From NCBI GenBank assembly GCA_020722705.1, contig DYKI01000011.1, positions 1-64,000 of the forward strand: a stretch of 64,000 nt of DNA, in the 5' to 3' direction. The DNA is from Chthonomonas calidirosea (GTDB lineage Bacteria; Armatimonadota; Chthonomonadetes; Chthonomonadales; CAJBBX01). The notes beneath the pieces are model-generated. The model did not search any database. It had not been told where the DNA came from and worked only from the letters and a program-made list of their open reading frames with translations. How positions within the stretch are numbered: the first letter of the stretch is position 1; every line of letters starts with the position of its first letter. The translations under genes and the position numbers were made by a program. Positions 1 to 8,651 of this stretch are shown here, one piece after another.

Positions 1-56
1 TCCGCGAAGGCGGCCATACCGTCGGCGCCGGCGTCGTCACGAAGATCATCGAGTAG
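1..56 (+). CDS. tuf: Elongation factor Tu, C-terminal end only (partial)
   Basis: Reads ..REGGHTVGAGVVTKIIE*, the characteristic EF-Tu C-terminus; located before rpmG/secE/nusG. Confidence 0.85.
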   Translation, partial: REGGHTVGAGVVTKIIE

Positions 57-63
57 GGGCGAC

Positions 64-228
64 ATGGCGGCGAAAGAGAACCGGATCGTTATCACGATGG
101 CGTGCACCGATTGTCGTGCGCGCAACTATACAACTTCGAAGAACCGGATCAAGCATCCGGAACGCTTGGAGCTTCGCAAGTACTGTCCGTCTTGCCGCAG
201 GCACGTGCCTCATCGTGAGGCCAAGTAG
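64..228 (+). CDS. rpmG: 50S ribosomal protein L33
   Basis: 54 aa MAAKENRIVITMACTDCRARNYTTSKNRIKHPERLELRKYCPSCRRHVPHREAK; two CxxC pairs; canonical context (not in the ORF track because it is short). Confidence 0.9.
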   Translation: MAAKENRIVITMACTDCRARNYTTSKNRIKHPERLELRKYCPSCRRHVPHREAK

Positions 229-282
229 AGCGGACGACGGGATCGTGGCCCGGGCGGGTCAATAACGTTCGGGCCGCCGCGC

Positions 283-358
283 AGGGGTGTAGCTCAGTTG
301 GTAGAGCACCCGCCTCCAAAGTGGGTGGTCGCGGGTTCGAATCCTGCCACCCCTGCCA
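283..358 (+). tRNA. tRNA-Trp (anticodon CCA), CCA encoded
   Basis: AGGGGTG acceptor pairs with CACCCCT; GCTC..GAGC D arm; CTCCAAA anticodon loop; GCGGGTTCGAATCCTGC T arm; sits before secE. Confidence 0.93.
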
Positions 359-475
359 ATGCCGCCAGGAACGGAGCGGAAGCGCGAGGGCGCTAAGCAT
401 CTCGCCCTTCCGCTCTCGGCATGTGAATCAGGACGCGCGAGCACTGATGCATTGTTGCGCTCGAGAGGATGACCG

Positions 476-691
476 ATGGCCAGCGACGAAAAGCCCGCAG
501 TTGTAGCCCGCGGGCGCAGCTTCATCCACGAGGTGATAGTCGAACTGAAGAAGACCACGTGGCCTACGCCCAAAGAGGCGTGGAGGCTAACGGTCGTGGT
601 GCTCATTGTCATTGTGGCAGTAGCCGTCTATGTTGGTGTGATTGACTTCATCCTGACCAAACTAACCGTCGGGCTGAAGCTGTTCAAGTAG
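476..691 (+). CDS. secE: Preprotein translocase subunit SecE
   Basis: 71 aa, FIHEVIVELKKTTWPTPKEAWR.. motif and one TM helix; precedes nusG. Confidence 0.95.
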   Translation: MASDEKPAVVARGRSFIHEVIVELKKTTWPTPKEAWRLTVVVLIVIVAVAVYVGVIDFILTKLTVGLKLFK

Positions 692-700
692 GATGGCCAT

Positions 701-1231
701 ATGAGTACGCAGCGACATTGGTATGCCGTGCACACATACTCGGGTCACGAGAACAAGGTGATGACGAGCATTCTGCGTCAAGCCGAGGCTCGGAGCCTGA
801 GGCATAAGGTGTTCGACATTCGCATCCCGACCGAGGTGGAGGTGCGCAGTCGAGGCGGCAAGACAACCGAGTACAAGCGCAAGGTGTTCCCAGGCTACAT
901 CCTCATTGACATGGTCCTGGACGAGGACACCTGGTATCTTGTGAAATCCACCACCGGCGTGACCGGTTTCGTCAGTTCCGGTAACAAGCCGGTTCCGCTC
1001 CAGGCGCGCGAAGTGGAAGCGATTCTGCAATCGGAAGAAGGAGCGATGCAGCGCCCGAAGGTCCAGTGGTCGAAAGGCGACATCGTTCGCGTCGTTCAGG
1101 GACCCTTTTCGGACTTCACCGGCAAGATCGAGGACGTGCATGCTGAGAAGCAGAAGCTGCGCGTGTTCATCTCGATCTTCGGCAGGGATACGCCTGTCGA
1201 GCTTGACTTTACGCAGGTTGAGAAGGCCTGA
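701..1231 (+). CDS. nusG: Transcription termination/antitermination protein NusG
   Basis: WYAVHTYSGHENKV, FPGYILIDMVLDEDTWYLVKSTTGVTGFV and KOW-type C-terminus. Confidence 0.97.
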   Translation: MSTQRHWYAVHTYSGHENKVMTSILRQAEARSLRHKVFDIRIPTEVEVRSRGGKTTEYKRKVFPGYILIDMVLDEDTWYLVKSTTGVTGFVSSGNKPVPLQAREVEAILQSEEGAMQRPKVQWSKGDIVRVVQGPFSDFTGKIEDVHAEKQKLRVFISIFGRDTPVELDFTQVEKA

Positions 1232-1246
1232 GCAGGAGGACGTTTC

Positions 1247-1672
1247 GTGGCGAAAAAAGTGACTGCCGTCGTAAAGCTCCAGATTCCGGCGGGGAAGGCA
1301 ACTCCCGCGCCGCCGGTCGGTTCCACCCTGGGCCCGTACGGCATCAACATGATGGAGTTCATCAAGACCTACAACGAGCGCACGGCCCAGCAGGTCGGCT
1401 TCATCGTTCCGGTTGAGATCACCATCTTCGAAGACAGGTCCTTCACGTTCGTAACCAAGACGCCGCCCGCCGCTGACCTGATCAAGAAGGCGCTTGGGAT
1501 CGAGCGCGGCTCGGGGACGACCGGCAAGACAACCGTCGGTACGCTTACGCGGGATCAGCTTCGCGAGATCGCTGAACAGAAGATGCAGGACCTGAACGCA
1601 CATGACCTGGACGCCGCGATGCGCATTGTCGCGGGTACCGCACGCTCGATGGGCGTCGCAGTCGAGCAGTAG
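1247..1672 (+). CDS. rplK: 50S ribosomal protein L11
   Basis: [34 protein letters not shown], canonical L11; GTG start. Confidence 0.97.
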   Translation: MAKKVTAVVKLQIPAGKATPAPPVGSTLGPYGINMMEFIKTYNERTAQQVGFIVPVEITIFEDRSFTFVTKTPPAADLIKKALGIERGSGTTGKTTVGTLTRDQLREIAEQKMQDLNAHDLDAAMRIVAGTARSMGVAVEQ

Positions 1673-1726
1673 CAGAAACACAGGGTGGGAGGGGCTCAGC
1701 CCCGACAGCACCACAGGAGGACCGGA

Positions 1727-2494
1727 ATGCCGGGACCAAAGGTCAGCACAAAGCAGAGGCGCGAGGCCAAGGCTGGTCGAGCGCGATACAGCAAGCGGTT
1801 CGAGAGCCTGCTGAAGCAGACCAACAAGAATGAAGCTCTCGAACCCGCAGCCGCACTTGCCAAAGTCAAGGAACTGGCTACAGCCAAGTTTGACGAGACT
1901 GTCGAGGCCGCCATCAACCTTGGCGTAGATCCTCGGCACGGCGATCAGGTCGTGCGCGGCACGGTGAACCTGCCTCACGGCACGGGCAAGTCGCGCAGGG
2001 TCGCAGTGTTCGCCCGCGGCGATCGAGCTGAGGAGGCCAGGGCCGCCGGAGCAGATGAAGTCGGAGCCGAGGACCTGGTCGAGCGGATCCAGAAGGGTTG
2101 GACCGGTTGGACGCAGTTCGATCTGTTTGTTGCCTCTCCCGATATGATGTCGCTGGTGGGGCGCGTGGGAAGCATCCTGAAGCAGAAAATGCCGAACCCC
2201 AAGGCAGGAACGGTCACCCCAAACGTCGCTCAGGTGGTTCGCGACATCAAGGGAGCGGCACGAGCTGAGTATCGGGTCGAGAGGGCTGGGATCATCCATT
2301 GCCCGATCGGGAAGGCCAGCTTCACTGTGGAGCAGTTGACCGAGAACCTGCTGGTACTGGTTGGCGCCCTCATCAAGGCCAAGCCTGCGGCTGCCAAGGG
2401 GCGGTATCTGAAGAGGATCAGCGTGTCGCCGTCCATGGGGCCGAGCGTGGCGGTTGACACGACGCTGGCCCAGAAGGCGGCTGAGAAGGTCTAG
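1727..2494 (+). CDS. rplA: 50S ribosomal protein L1
   Basis: Start at 1727 after [41 protein letters not shown] motif. Confidence 0.96.
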   Translation: MPGPKVSTKQRREAKAGRARYSKRFESLLKQTNKNEALEPAAALAKVKELATAKFDETVEAAINLGVDPRHGDQVVRGTVNLPHGTGKSRRVAVFARGDRAEEARAAGADEVGAEDLVERIQKGWTGWTQFDLFVASPDMMSLVGRVGSILKQKMPNPKAGTVTPNVAQVVRDIKGAARAEYRVERAGIIHCPIGKASFTVEQLTENLLVLVGALIKAKPAAAKGRYLKRISVSPSMGPSVAVDTTLAQKAAEKV

Positions 2495-2512
2495 CGCAGC
2501 ATCACGGAGAAA

Positions 2513-2583
2513 CTGGGGGACCAGGATTCGAACCTGGGTCAACGGCTCCAAAGGCCGCTGTCCTGCCGCTGGACGATCCCCCA
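2513..2583 (-). tRNA. tRNA-Gln (anticodon TTG)
   Basis: Reverse complement TGGGGGATCGTCCAGCGGCAGGAC..CTTTGGA..CAGGTTCGAATCCTGGTCCCCCA folds as a tRNA. Confidence 0.92.
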
Positions 2584-2601
2584 ATACGGGGAGCATTATA
2601 C

Positions 2602-2642
2602 CTCGCGCGGCCTGGTCGGCATAACCGATCAGCCGCGCGAGT
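2602..2642 (-). terminator. Long GC-rich hairpin spanning the ychF stop codon
   Basis: CTCGCGCGGC-CTGGTCGG-CATAA-CCGATCAG-GCCGCGCGAG, about 18 bp stem with one wobble; no following T tract on the minus strand. Confidence 0.55.
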
Positions 2643-3723
2643 TGCGTATGTGGACGATCTCGCCGTCACGAACGACGTAGTCCTTGCCTTCGAGCCGCAT
2701 CTTCCCGGCAGCGCGGGCAGCATCCCACCCGCCGGCAGCCTGAAAGTCGGCGAACTCCATGACCTCGGCCCTGATGAACGTCCGGGCAATATCCGTATGG
2801 ATCTTCTCGGCGGCGCCGACGGCGGTCGTGCCTGCCTTGATTGTCCAGCAACGGACCTCGTCGGAGCCGACCGTCAGGAAGCTGATCAGCCCGAGCCGGC
2901 TGTAGGCGATGCGGATGAGGGCATCTCGGGCCGAGACAGTGAGACCCATGGCGGCAAGGTAGTCACGCTCCTCGGCAGGATCCATCTGGGCGATCTCGGC
3001 CTCAAGTTTTGCGCATAGCACGATCAGGGGTAAGTCCGCCGCGGCGGCGTACGCCTCAACCGCGGCGATGTGCGGTCCTCTGCTCCCGACTGCCGACTCA
3101 GCGACATTGAGGACAAGGATTAGCGGCTTTGCCGTGACGAGGGCGAAGGCCTTCGCCACGCGCTCTTCGTCAGGGGTCAGCTCTGAGGACCGCAAGGGCT
3201 GCATGGCGTCGAGCTTCTGATGCAGCGATCGTACGGCAAGCTCCTCGGCCGCTTCAGCCGCACCCTGGCGCTTGGCTGCCTTGGTCTTCTCGAGGCGGAT
3301 CAGGCGGTTATCAAGGACGGTCAGGTCGGCGAGGAGCAGCTCCTGCGCCACGATCTCGGCGTCGCGGATGGCGGACTGCCCGGGATCGCCACCGGCAGGG
3401 TCCGTCCTGAACGCCCCAAGGACCAGAACGAGGGCGTCAACCGATCGGACGCCTGCGAGGAAATCAGTGCCGAAGCTGCGGCCATGAGCGTCCGACTCGA
3501 TACGCGCGGCACCGTCAACGACCTCGATGGATGCCTGGACTTGCTTCTTCGGCCGGCATATCTCAACGGCGATATCGAACCTGGGATCCGGCACAGGTAT
3601 CGTAGCCAGGTTCACTGCCGTATCGTGCGCGTCGTATTCGTGAGTGCGCGCCTGAGAGCGTGTGAGCGCATTGAAGAGAGACGTCTTCCCTGATCCGGGA
3701 AGCCCGATGAGCCCAACTTTCAT
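2629..3723 (-). CDS. ychF: Redox-regulated ATPase/GTPase YchF (OBG family)
   Basis: MKVGLIGLPGSGKTSLFNALT P-loop and TGS-like C-terminus GKDYVVRDGEIVHIR. Confidence 0.92.
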   Translation of the reverse strand: MKVGLIGLPGSGKTSLFNALTRSQARTHEYDAHDTAVNLATIPVPDPRFDIAVEICRPKKQVQASIEVVDGAARIESDAHGRSFGTDFLAGVRSVDALVLVLGAFRTDPAGGDPGQSAIRDAEIVAQELLLADLTVLDNRLIRLEKTKAAKRQGAAEAAEELAVRSLHQKLDAMQPLRSSELTPDEERVAKAFALVTAKPLILVLNVAESAVGSRGPHIAAVEAYAAAADLPLIVLCAKLEAEIAQMDPAEERDYLAAMGLTVSARDALIRIAYSRLGLISFLTVGSDEVRCWTIKAGTTAVGAAEKIHTDIARTFIRAEVMEFADFQAAGGWDAARAAGKMRLEGKDYVVRDGEIVHIRNSRG

Positions 3724-3735
3724 CGTCTGTAACTC

Positions 3736-3885
3736 CTACCGCGGCACGGAGACACCGACGGGGACCTTAGGAGGGAGTTTCGCCCACCGTGAGAACCAGG
3801 CAACATAGATCACACCGGCCATCACGGCTACCAGCATCAGAGCTGTGAGCCATCTTCGGGGCGGTCGGCTCTCAGTTGTTCCCAT
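3736..3885 (-). CDS. Small single-TM protein
   Basis: MGTTESRPPRRWLTALMLVAVMAGVIYVAWFSRWAKLPPKVPVGVSVPR; start overlaps the tatC end. Confidence 0.45.
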   Translation of the reverse strand: MGTTESRPPRRWLTALMLVAVMAGVIYVAWFSRWAKLPPKVPVGVSVPR

Positions 3886-4666
3886 CAGCTTTGGCTTCGC
3901 GTTTGCGTTCGATGATCCGCACAAGCCCGATACTGCCGAGGTACAGAGCGAACACCGGTATCACCATCATCATCATGGTGAAGGCGTCGTTGCTGGGTGT
4001 GATCATCAGTCCCATGAAGGCGATGGCAACGATGGCATGACGCCACGACCGTTTCATGCTGGCCGATGTGAGCAGTCCGGCCCATGCAAGGAACATGAGC
4101 ACTACGGGCATCTGGAAGACGAGGCCGAAGATTCCCATAAGCTTGAGCATGAACAGCACGTATGTCTTCGGGCCTTGATAGAGGACGGCCTTCGGAAAGA
4201 GGGGTATGAACTCCAGGAAGAAAGACATCGCAAACTGAGCGATCCAGTAGGCGAGAAGCACACCCAGGATGAAGAGGGTCACGGACAGCGGCACAATCCA
4301 GCGCAGGGGCCTGCGCTCCTGGCGGGTCAGCGCCGGTCTGACGAATCCCCACATCTCCAGGATCACAAGCGGCGAGACCATGATCAGACCCGCGACCACT
4401 GAAATCTGCAGGACGACGAAGAAGGGCTCCATGAAATGGCCGAAGGCGATCTTGAACTCGACATGGGCGTCGCCAAGAGCTCGCGCCATGGGGCTGTAAA
4501 GCAGACGGTAGATTCTGTGGAAGAGGTAGTAACCCGCGATCGAGCCGATGATCGCATACACGATCGAACGAACAATGCGCGTGCGAAGCTCAGCGAGATG
4601 CTCGGTGAGCTCCATACGCTTGTCGTCTTCGGGTTCTGTTCGGCCTTTGATGCCTTCAGCGGCCAC
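3872..4666 (-). CDS. tatC: Twin-arginine translocase subunit TatC
   Basis: MELTEHLAELRTRI.. N-terminal signature and multiple TM helices; GTG start with upstream AGGAG. Confidence 0.92.
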   Translation of the reverse strand: MAAEGIKGRTEPEDDKRMELTEHLAELRTRIVRSIVYAIIGSIAGYYLFHRIYRLLYSPMARALGDAHVEFKIAFGHFMEPFFVVLQISVVAGLIMVSPLVILEMWGFVRPALTRQERRPLRWIVPLSVTLFILGVLLAYWIAQFAMSFFLEFIPLFPKAVLYQGPKTYVLFMLKLMGIFGLVFQMPVVLMFLAWAGLLTSASMKRSWRHAIVAIAFMGLMITPSNDAFTMMMMVIPVFALYLGSIGLVRIIERKREAKADGNN

Positions 4667-4702
4667 GCCTGTGGCTCCTATCCGTGTGGTCGCCGAGAGT
4701 CG

Positions 4703-4745
4703 GCGGGGGTGACAGTATTATACCTGTCACCCCCGCGGATGTCCG
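4703..4745 (-). promoter_or_regulatory. Putative tatC promoter with the -10 box inside a 13-bp inverted repeat
   Basis: Minus strand CGGACA-N17-TATAAT; TATAAT lies in the 8-nt spacer of the perfect repeat GCGGGGGTGACAG / CTGTCACCCCCGC. Confidence 0.55.
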
Positions 4746-4770
4746 GGTGTGCCGCTCGAGGCGGCTCCGG

Positions 4771-6384
4771 TCACTCCGCCGGCTTCCGGCTGAGCTCCGT
4801 CACGGTCTTCGAGCGTAGCGTGATCTTCTGGGCTGTCTGGGCCTGACCCGGGTTCATGCCTCCGCCCATAGAGTAGCCGCCACGGGCGCCCATGCCGCCC
4901 GAGCCCATCATCGGAGGTCCGCTAAGGCCCATCGAAGAGCCGCCCATGCGGGGAGAGATCCCTGTGCGGCCTCCACCGCGGGGCCCTTCACGTCCGCCGC
5001 CCGGGGCCGTCATGCCGGCGGCACCGCCGCCAGGGTTGACCAACCCCATTCCGGGCCCGCCCATCATTGGGGGACCGGACATACCCGTCAATGGCATACC
5101 GGACGCCGAGGTCATGCCGCCACCCATCAGCGGCGGAGCACCGCCTCCCATCATGGACATGCCGCCGGCCATCGGACCGCCCGGAGCGGACATGCCTGCA
5201 CCGCCGACCGATCCTGCCACGGTGCCTGTCGTCGTGCCGGAAACCTCAAGGCTGCGCTCGATCTTCACAAGGACGCCCGAGCGGTAGGCCAGATACACGT
5301 CACGAGTGAACTTGATCCGAGGCTTGTCCACCACCACGTTGCCGAAAACGATGGATTTCTCCTTCGGCGTCCCCTCGTAGGTCTGGGTGATCTTCGCGGT
5401 CTGGAGATTTCCTTCCCACTCGAAACCGACGAGCGTGCTCTTGACGGTGACCTTGGGCTGCTTCTCCGGAGCGGTGCCCGGTATATCCAGAACGACATCG
5501 GGGGTATCCCATTTGTCGCCGACGCGGACTTCGCGGGCAGGGAGGATGGGCAGATCGAGCGTAGCGCTGACAGGAATGCCCATCTGCCAGAAGATATCGC
5601 TCGATGGGCGGTCCTGAGGCGGATAGTGAACGACGCCGCGCGGATCAAGCTCCTGGTAGATGGACTTGGGCAGATAGTCGGTTGGGTAGACGGTCTCCTG
5701 GCCGCCCTGCTTGATGGCCAGACGGGTCAGCCGGTTTCGGACAATCGCCCTGCCGTTGTCGTAGACGTCCTCGACGGCCAGGAGAAGGTTGCTCGACTGG
5801 CCGACCAGCTCCACATCGCCAACGGCTGCAAGGCCCTGCGTGACGCCGCCGACGATGGCGGTCGTTCCGGTACGCGCATAGGTACGGTTGGAGCCGTCCT
5901 CATACCGGTACCTGAGGCTCAGAGGACCAGGGTCAGTGGTGATGCGATTCTCAAGGTTGACGGTGATCTCACTGGTCTCGGCGACATCAGAGCCTCCGGC
6001 GGACCCGCTCTTGGGCACAAAGAGGGTGGCTGTGATCTTATGGGGGCCGTCTTTCGGCGCCTCTTCCTTGTTGCTCCGCTGAATCTTCACCACCTGCTTG
6101 GTATCCCACATGTACTCGAACATCTGGCCCGCCTTGGCCCGTTCGCGTTGCTCTTCTGTGGGGGCGAGGGCCACGCGAAACTGGCCGTCAATGCTGAACG
6201 CGACATAGGCGCCTTCAGGGATGGCGGCCAGGGGCACGCGGATCGGGACTTTCTCCCGGACTGTAGCCCCGTCCGGTGGGAACCGAATGGTGAAAGGCGC
6301 AACGTTCTGGGCGGAAACACGCTCCGCACCCAATGCTAAGCATGCAGCCCCACCAATGACGGCCACTAGGGCTCTCAGGTGCAT
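4771..6384 (-). CDS. Secreted protein with Gly/Met/Pro-rich C-terminal region
   Basis: Signal peptide MHLRALVAVIGGAACLALGAERVSA; C-terminal ~140 aa low complexity (MGGGMSMMGGG.., PPMMGG..). Confidence 0.8.
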   Translation of the reverse strand: MHLRALVAVIGGAACLALGAERVSAQNVAPFTIRFPPDGATVREKVPIRVPLAAIPEGAYVAFSIDGQFRVALAPTEEQRERAKAGQMFEYMWDTKQVVKIQRSNKEEAPKDGPHKITATLFVPKSGSAGGSDVAETSEITVNLENRITTDPGPLSLRYRYEDGSNRTYARTGTTAIVGGVTQGLAAVGDVELVGQSSNLLLAVEDVYDNGRAIVRNRLTRLAIKQGGQETVYPTDYLPKSIYQELDPRGVVHYPPQDRPSSDIFWQMGIPVSATLDLPILPAREVRVGDKWDTPDVVLDIPGTAPEKQPKVTVKSTLVGFEWEGNLQTAKITQTYEGTPKEKSIVFGNVVVDKPRIKFTRDVYLAYRSGVLVKIERSLEVSGTTTGTVAGSVGGAGMSAPGGPMAGGMSMMGGGAPPLMGGGMTSASGMPLTGMSGPPMMGGPGMGLVNPGGGAAGMTAPGGGREGPRGGGRTGISPRMGGSSMGLSGPPMMGSGGMGARGGYSMGGGMNPGQAQTAQKITLRSKTVTELSRKPAE

Positions 6385-6596
6385 GGACTAACTCCCTCCT
6401 GAAAATGGCGCGCTACGCATGAAGTGTAGCATAGGCCATTCACGATGTCAACGCGAACGGACCTGCGTTGACAGGCAACGCTCATTACTGTACACTTCAG
6501 ACGCCACAGCGCCGGCGTGCGTTACCGGAGCGGGAACGCGGGTATCGGTGCGAACGTCGTACTGATTGCGGCGAGGTCGGTCTGCTGGCAACGAGC

Positions 6597-7583
6597 ATGT
6601 TCCGGAAACGTCCTAGAGCACCTGGTTTGACTGACGTGGCGGCGCAATGCTGCCTCGCGGCCTTCGCGTGTCTGGCGACGGCGATCCCTTCCTCAGCCCA
6701 GGTCCCGCCGGTCGCAACCGGGGGCACGGATCGAACGGTGAAGGTTTTCGGCGCCTCCGGAATGGAGACTCAGAGCTTCATCGCACATGAGGGGCCTGTG
6801 ACCGCGCTCTTGTTCACGCCGGACGGACGCCGGATCATCTCGGCGGGTGAGGACAAGACCGTCAAGATATGGAACGTGGACGATGGCTCGCTCGAGAACA
6901 GCATTGACGCTCATGAAGGAGCAGTGACAGCGCTGTCGCTGTCGCCGGACGGAAAGGTTCTGGCATCGGGTGGAGCCGATGGGCGGATCAAGTGGTGGGC
7001 TCCGGCCACAGGCAAGCTGCTGCGCACCATCATGGCGCACGCGCGTCCTGTCCGGTCACTCGCCTGGAGCCCCGATGGCAAGCTGCTGGCGTCAGGCGGC
7101 GAAGACCGCGTCATCCAGGTCTGGAGGGCCGACGGTTCGCAGGCCGCTTCAGTGGTTGGCCATGACGAGGCGGTGACCGGTGTGGCCTGGACGGCAGACG
7201 GCAAGGCGCTCATCAGCGGCGCTGCCGACGGTTATGTCAAGGTCTGGACGGTCGGCGACTTCGGCCTCGCTTCGCGGCACAAGACGCCCGACAAGTCCCT
7301 CTCGACGCTCGTCTCCAGTGTGGATGGACAGATGCTGGCCACTGCCGGGGCCGATGGGCGCATCCGCATCTGGACCATCACGGGCTCGAGCATCAGCGAA
7401 CTCGTGTCCAGAATCCTGGACCGGCGGGTGCACTGCATGGCGTGGAGCCGGGACGGCAAGGTGCTCGTGACCGGCGGTGCGGACCGCTCACTCAGGTTCT
7501 GGAACAGTCAGGATCTGTCCGTCGTGATGCGCGTGAGCGCCAACGAGGGCACCGTCACTGCTGTTGCCGTGACTCCCGAATGA
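6597..7583 (+). CDS. Secreted WD40-repeat beta-propeller protein
   Basis: Signal-like N-terminus, repeated HxxxVxxLxxxPDGxxLxSGGxDxxIxxW units; start chosen at 6597, ORF open from 6468. Confidence 0.85.
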   Translation: MFRKRPRAPGLTDVAAQCCLAAFACLATAIPSSAQVPPVATGGTDRTVKVFGASGMETQSFIAHEGPVTALLFTPDGRRIISAGEDKTVKIWNVDDGSLENSIDAHEGAVTALSLSPDGKVLASGGADGRIKWWAPATGKLLRTIMAHARPVRSLAWSPDGKLLASGGEDRVIQVWRADGSQAASVVGHDEAVTGVAWTADGKALISGAADGYVKVWTVGDFGLASRHKTPDKSLSTLVSSVDGQMLATAGADGRIRIWTITGSSISELVSRILDRRVHCMAWSRDGKVLVTGGADRSLRFWNSQDLSVVMRVSANEGTVTAVAVTPE

Positions 7584-7595
7584 CGCCGCACTCGG

Positions 7596-8651
7596 TCAGA
7601 GCTTCGGAGGTCTGAACGCCTCGAGATCAGCGGGGTTTGCCGGTACCTTGATCAAGCCATCGGCGATCATCTTCTTCGCGGTGTCGAGGCGGCCGAACAC
7701 TCCTGAGGGAACCAACTCCTTTGTGTAGCGCATGGGAGAGAGGCTAAGGCCGCCATCCTTGATGCCAAGGACCCGCTCGCCGGGCTTCCACTTGCCGTCC
7801 TTGATATCGTTGACCGCGCGGAAAACGGCTCCATTCACATCCTTGAGCATGCTCGTCAGCACGCGGCCCGGATGCTCCTCATCCTGGTCACGGTCAACCC
7901 CGATGCCGAAGACCGTGCCGGTCGCCTCGGCTGCGGCATCGAGCACGCCCAGACCCGCTTTGCCTGCCGCATGGAACAGCACATCAGCCTTCTGCTGCAC
8001 GGCCGCGCGAGCGAGCTCCTTGCCCTTCGGCACATCGGTCCAACTGCCGACATACTTGACGATCACCCGAGAATCCGGTCGGGCGCTCATGGCGCCGGCC
8101 CGAAATCCGCATTCAAACTTCCTGATCAGCGGCCCCTCCATCCCGCCGATGAAACCCAACGTCCCTGTCTTGCTGACGGACGCGCCGATGAAGCCGACCA
8201 GAAACGCGCCCTCCTCCTCTCTGAACTTCACGGACTGGCAGTTGTCCAGCTTCGGCGCACTTCCGTCCACGATCACGAACTTCGTCTTGGGGTAGCGTGG
8301 CGCCACCTCCTTCAGTGCATCCTCCATGAGGTAGCCGATGGCGAAGACGACATCGTTGCCCTGATCGGCCAGGGCCGATAGGTTGGTCTTGTAGTCGCTC
8401 TGCTCCTTGCTCTCGACGTACCGGGCCGTGACACCAAGCTCAGCCCTGGCCCGTTTCAGTCCTTCCCATGCCGATGCGTTGAACGAACGATCGTCTATGC
8501 CGCCCGCGTCGGTTACCATGGCCGCCTTGAAACGACCGGCAGCCTTGTTGTCTGCGGTGGAGGCAGGTTTGGATGTGCAGCCGAAGCATGCAGCCAAAAC
8601 GAACAGCGCTGCCAGTCCTGCGGCAAGGTGTGTGCCCATTCTTGATCTCAT
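7596..8651 (-). CDS. BMP (PnrA/Med) family ABC transporter substrate-binding lipoprotein
   Basis: Lipobox ACFGC; MVTDAGGIDDRSFNASAWEGLKRA and GGMEGPLIRKFECGFRAG family signatures. Confidence 0.9.
   Translation of the reverse strand: MRSRMGTHLAAGLAALFVLAACFGCTSKPASTADNKAAGRFKAAMVTDAGGIDDRSFNASAWEGLKRARAELGVTARYVESKEQSDYKTNLSALADQGNDVVFAIGYLMEDALKEVAPRYPKTKFVIVDGSAPKLDNCQSVKFREEEGAFLVGFIGASVSKTGTLGFIGGMEGPLIRKFECGFRAGAMSARPDSRVIVKYVGSWTDVPKGKELARAAVQQKADVLFHAAGKAGLGVLDAAAEATGTVFGIGVDRDQDEEHPGRVLTSMLKDVNGAVFRAVNDIKDGKWKPGERVLGIKDGGLSLSPMRYTKELVPSGVFGRLDTAKKMIADGLIKVPANPADLEAFRPPKL

Noticed and set aside
662-2596. 644-aa minus-strand ORF opposite nusG-rplK-rplA
   Set aside because: High-GC antisense shadow of three well-conserved genes; no recognisable protein features
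2583-2601. TATAAT on the minus strand upstream of tRNA-Gln as a firm promoter call
   Set aside because: Good -10 match but the -35 region falls in the ychF terminator hairpin with no clear hexamer; left uncalled
4892-5287. Plus-strand Pro-rich 131-aa ORF
   Set aside because: Antisense reading of the Gly/Met-rich tail of the 4771-6384 gene
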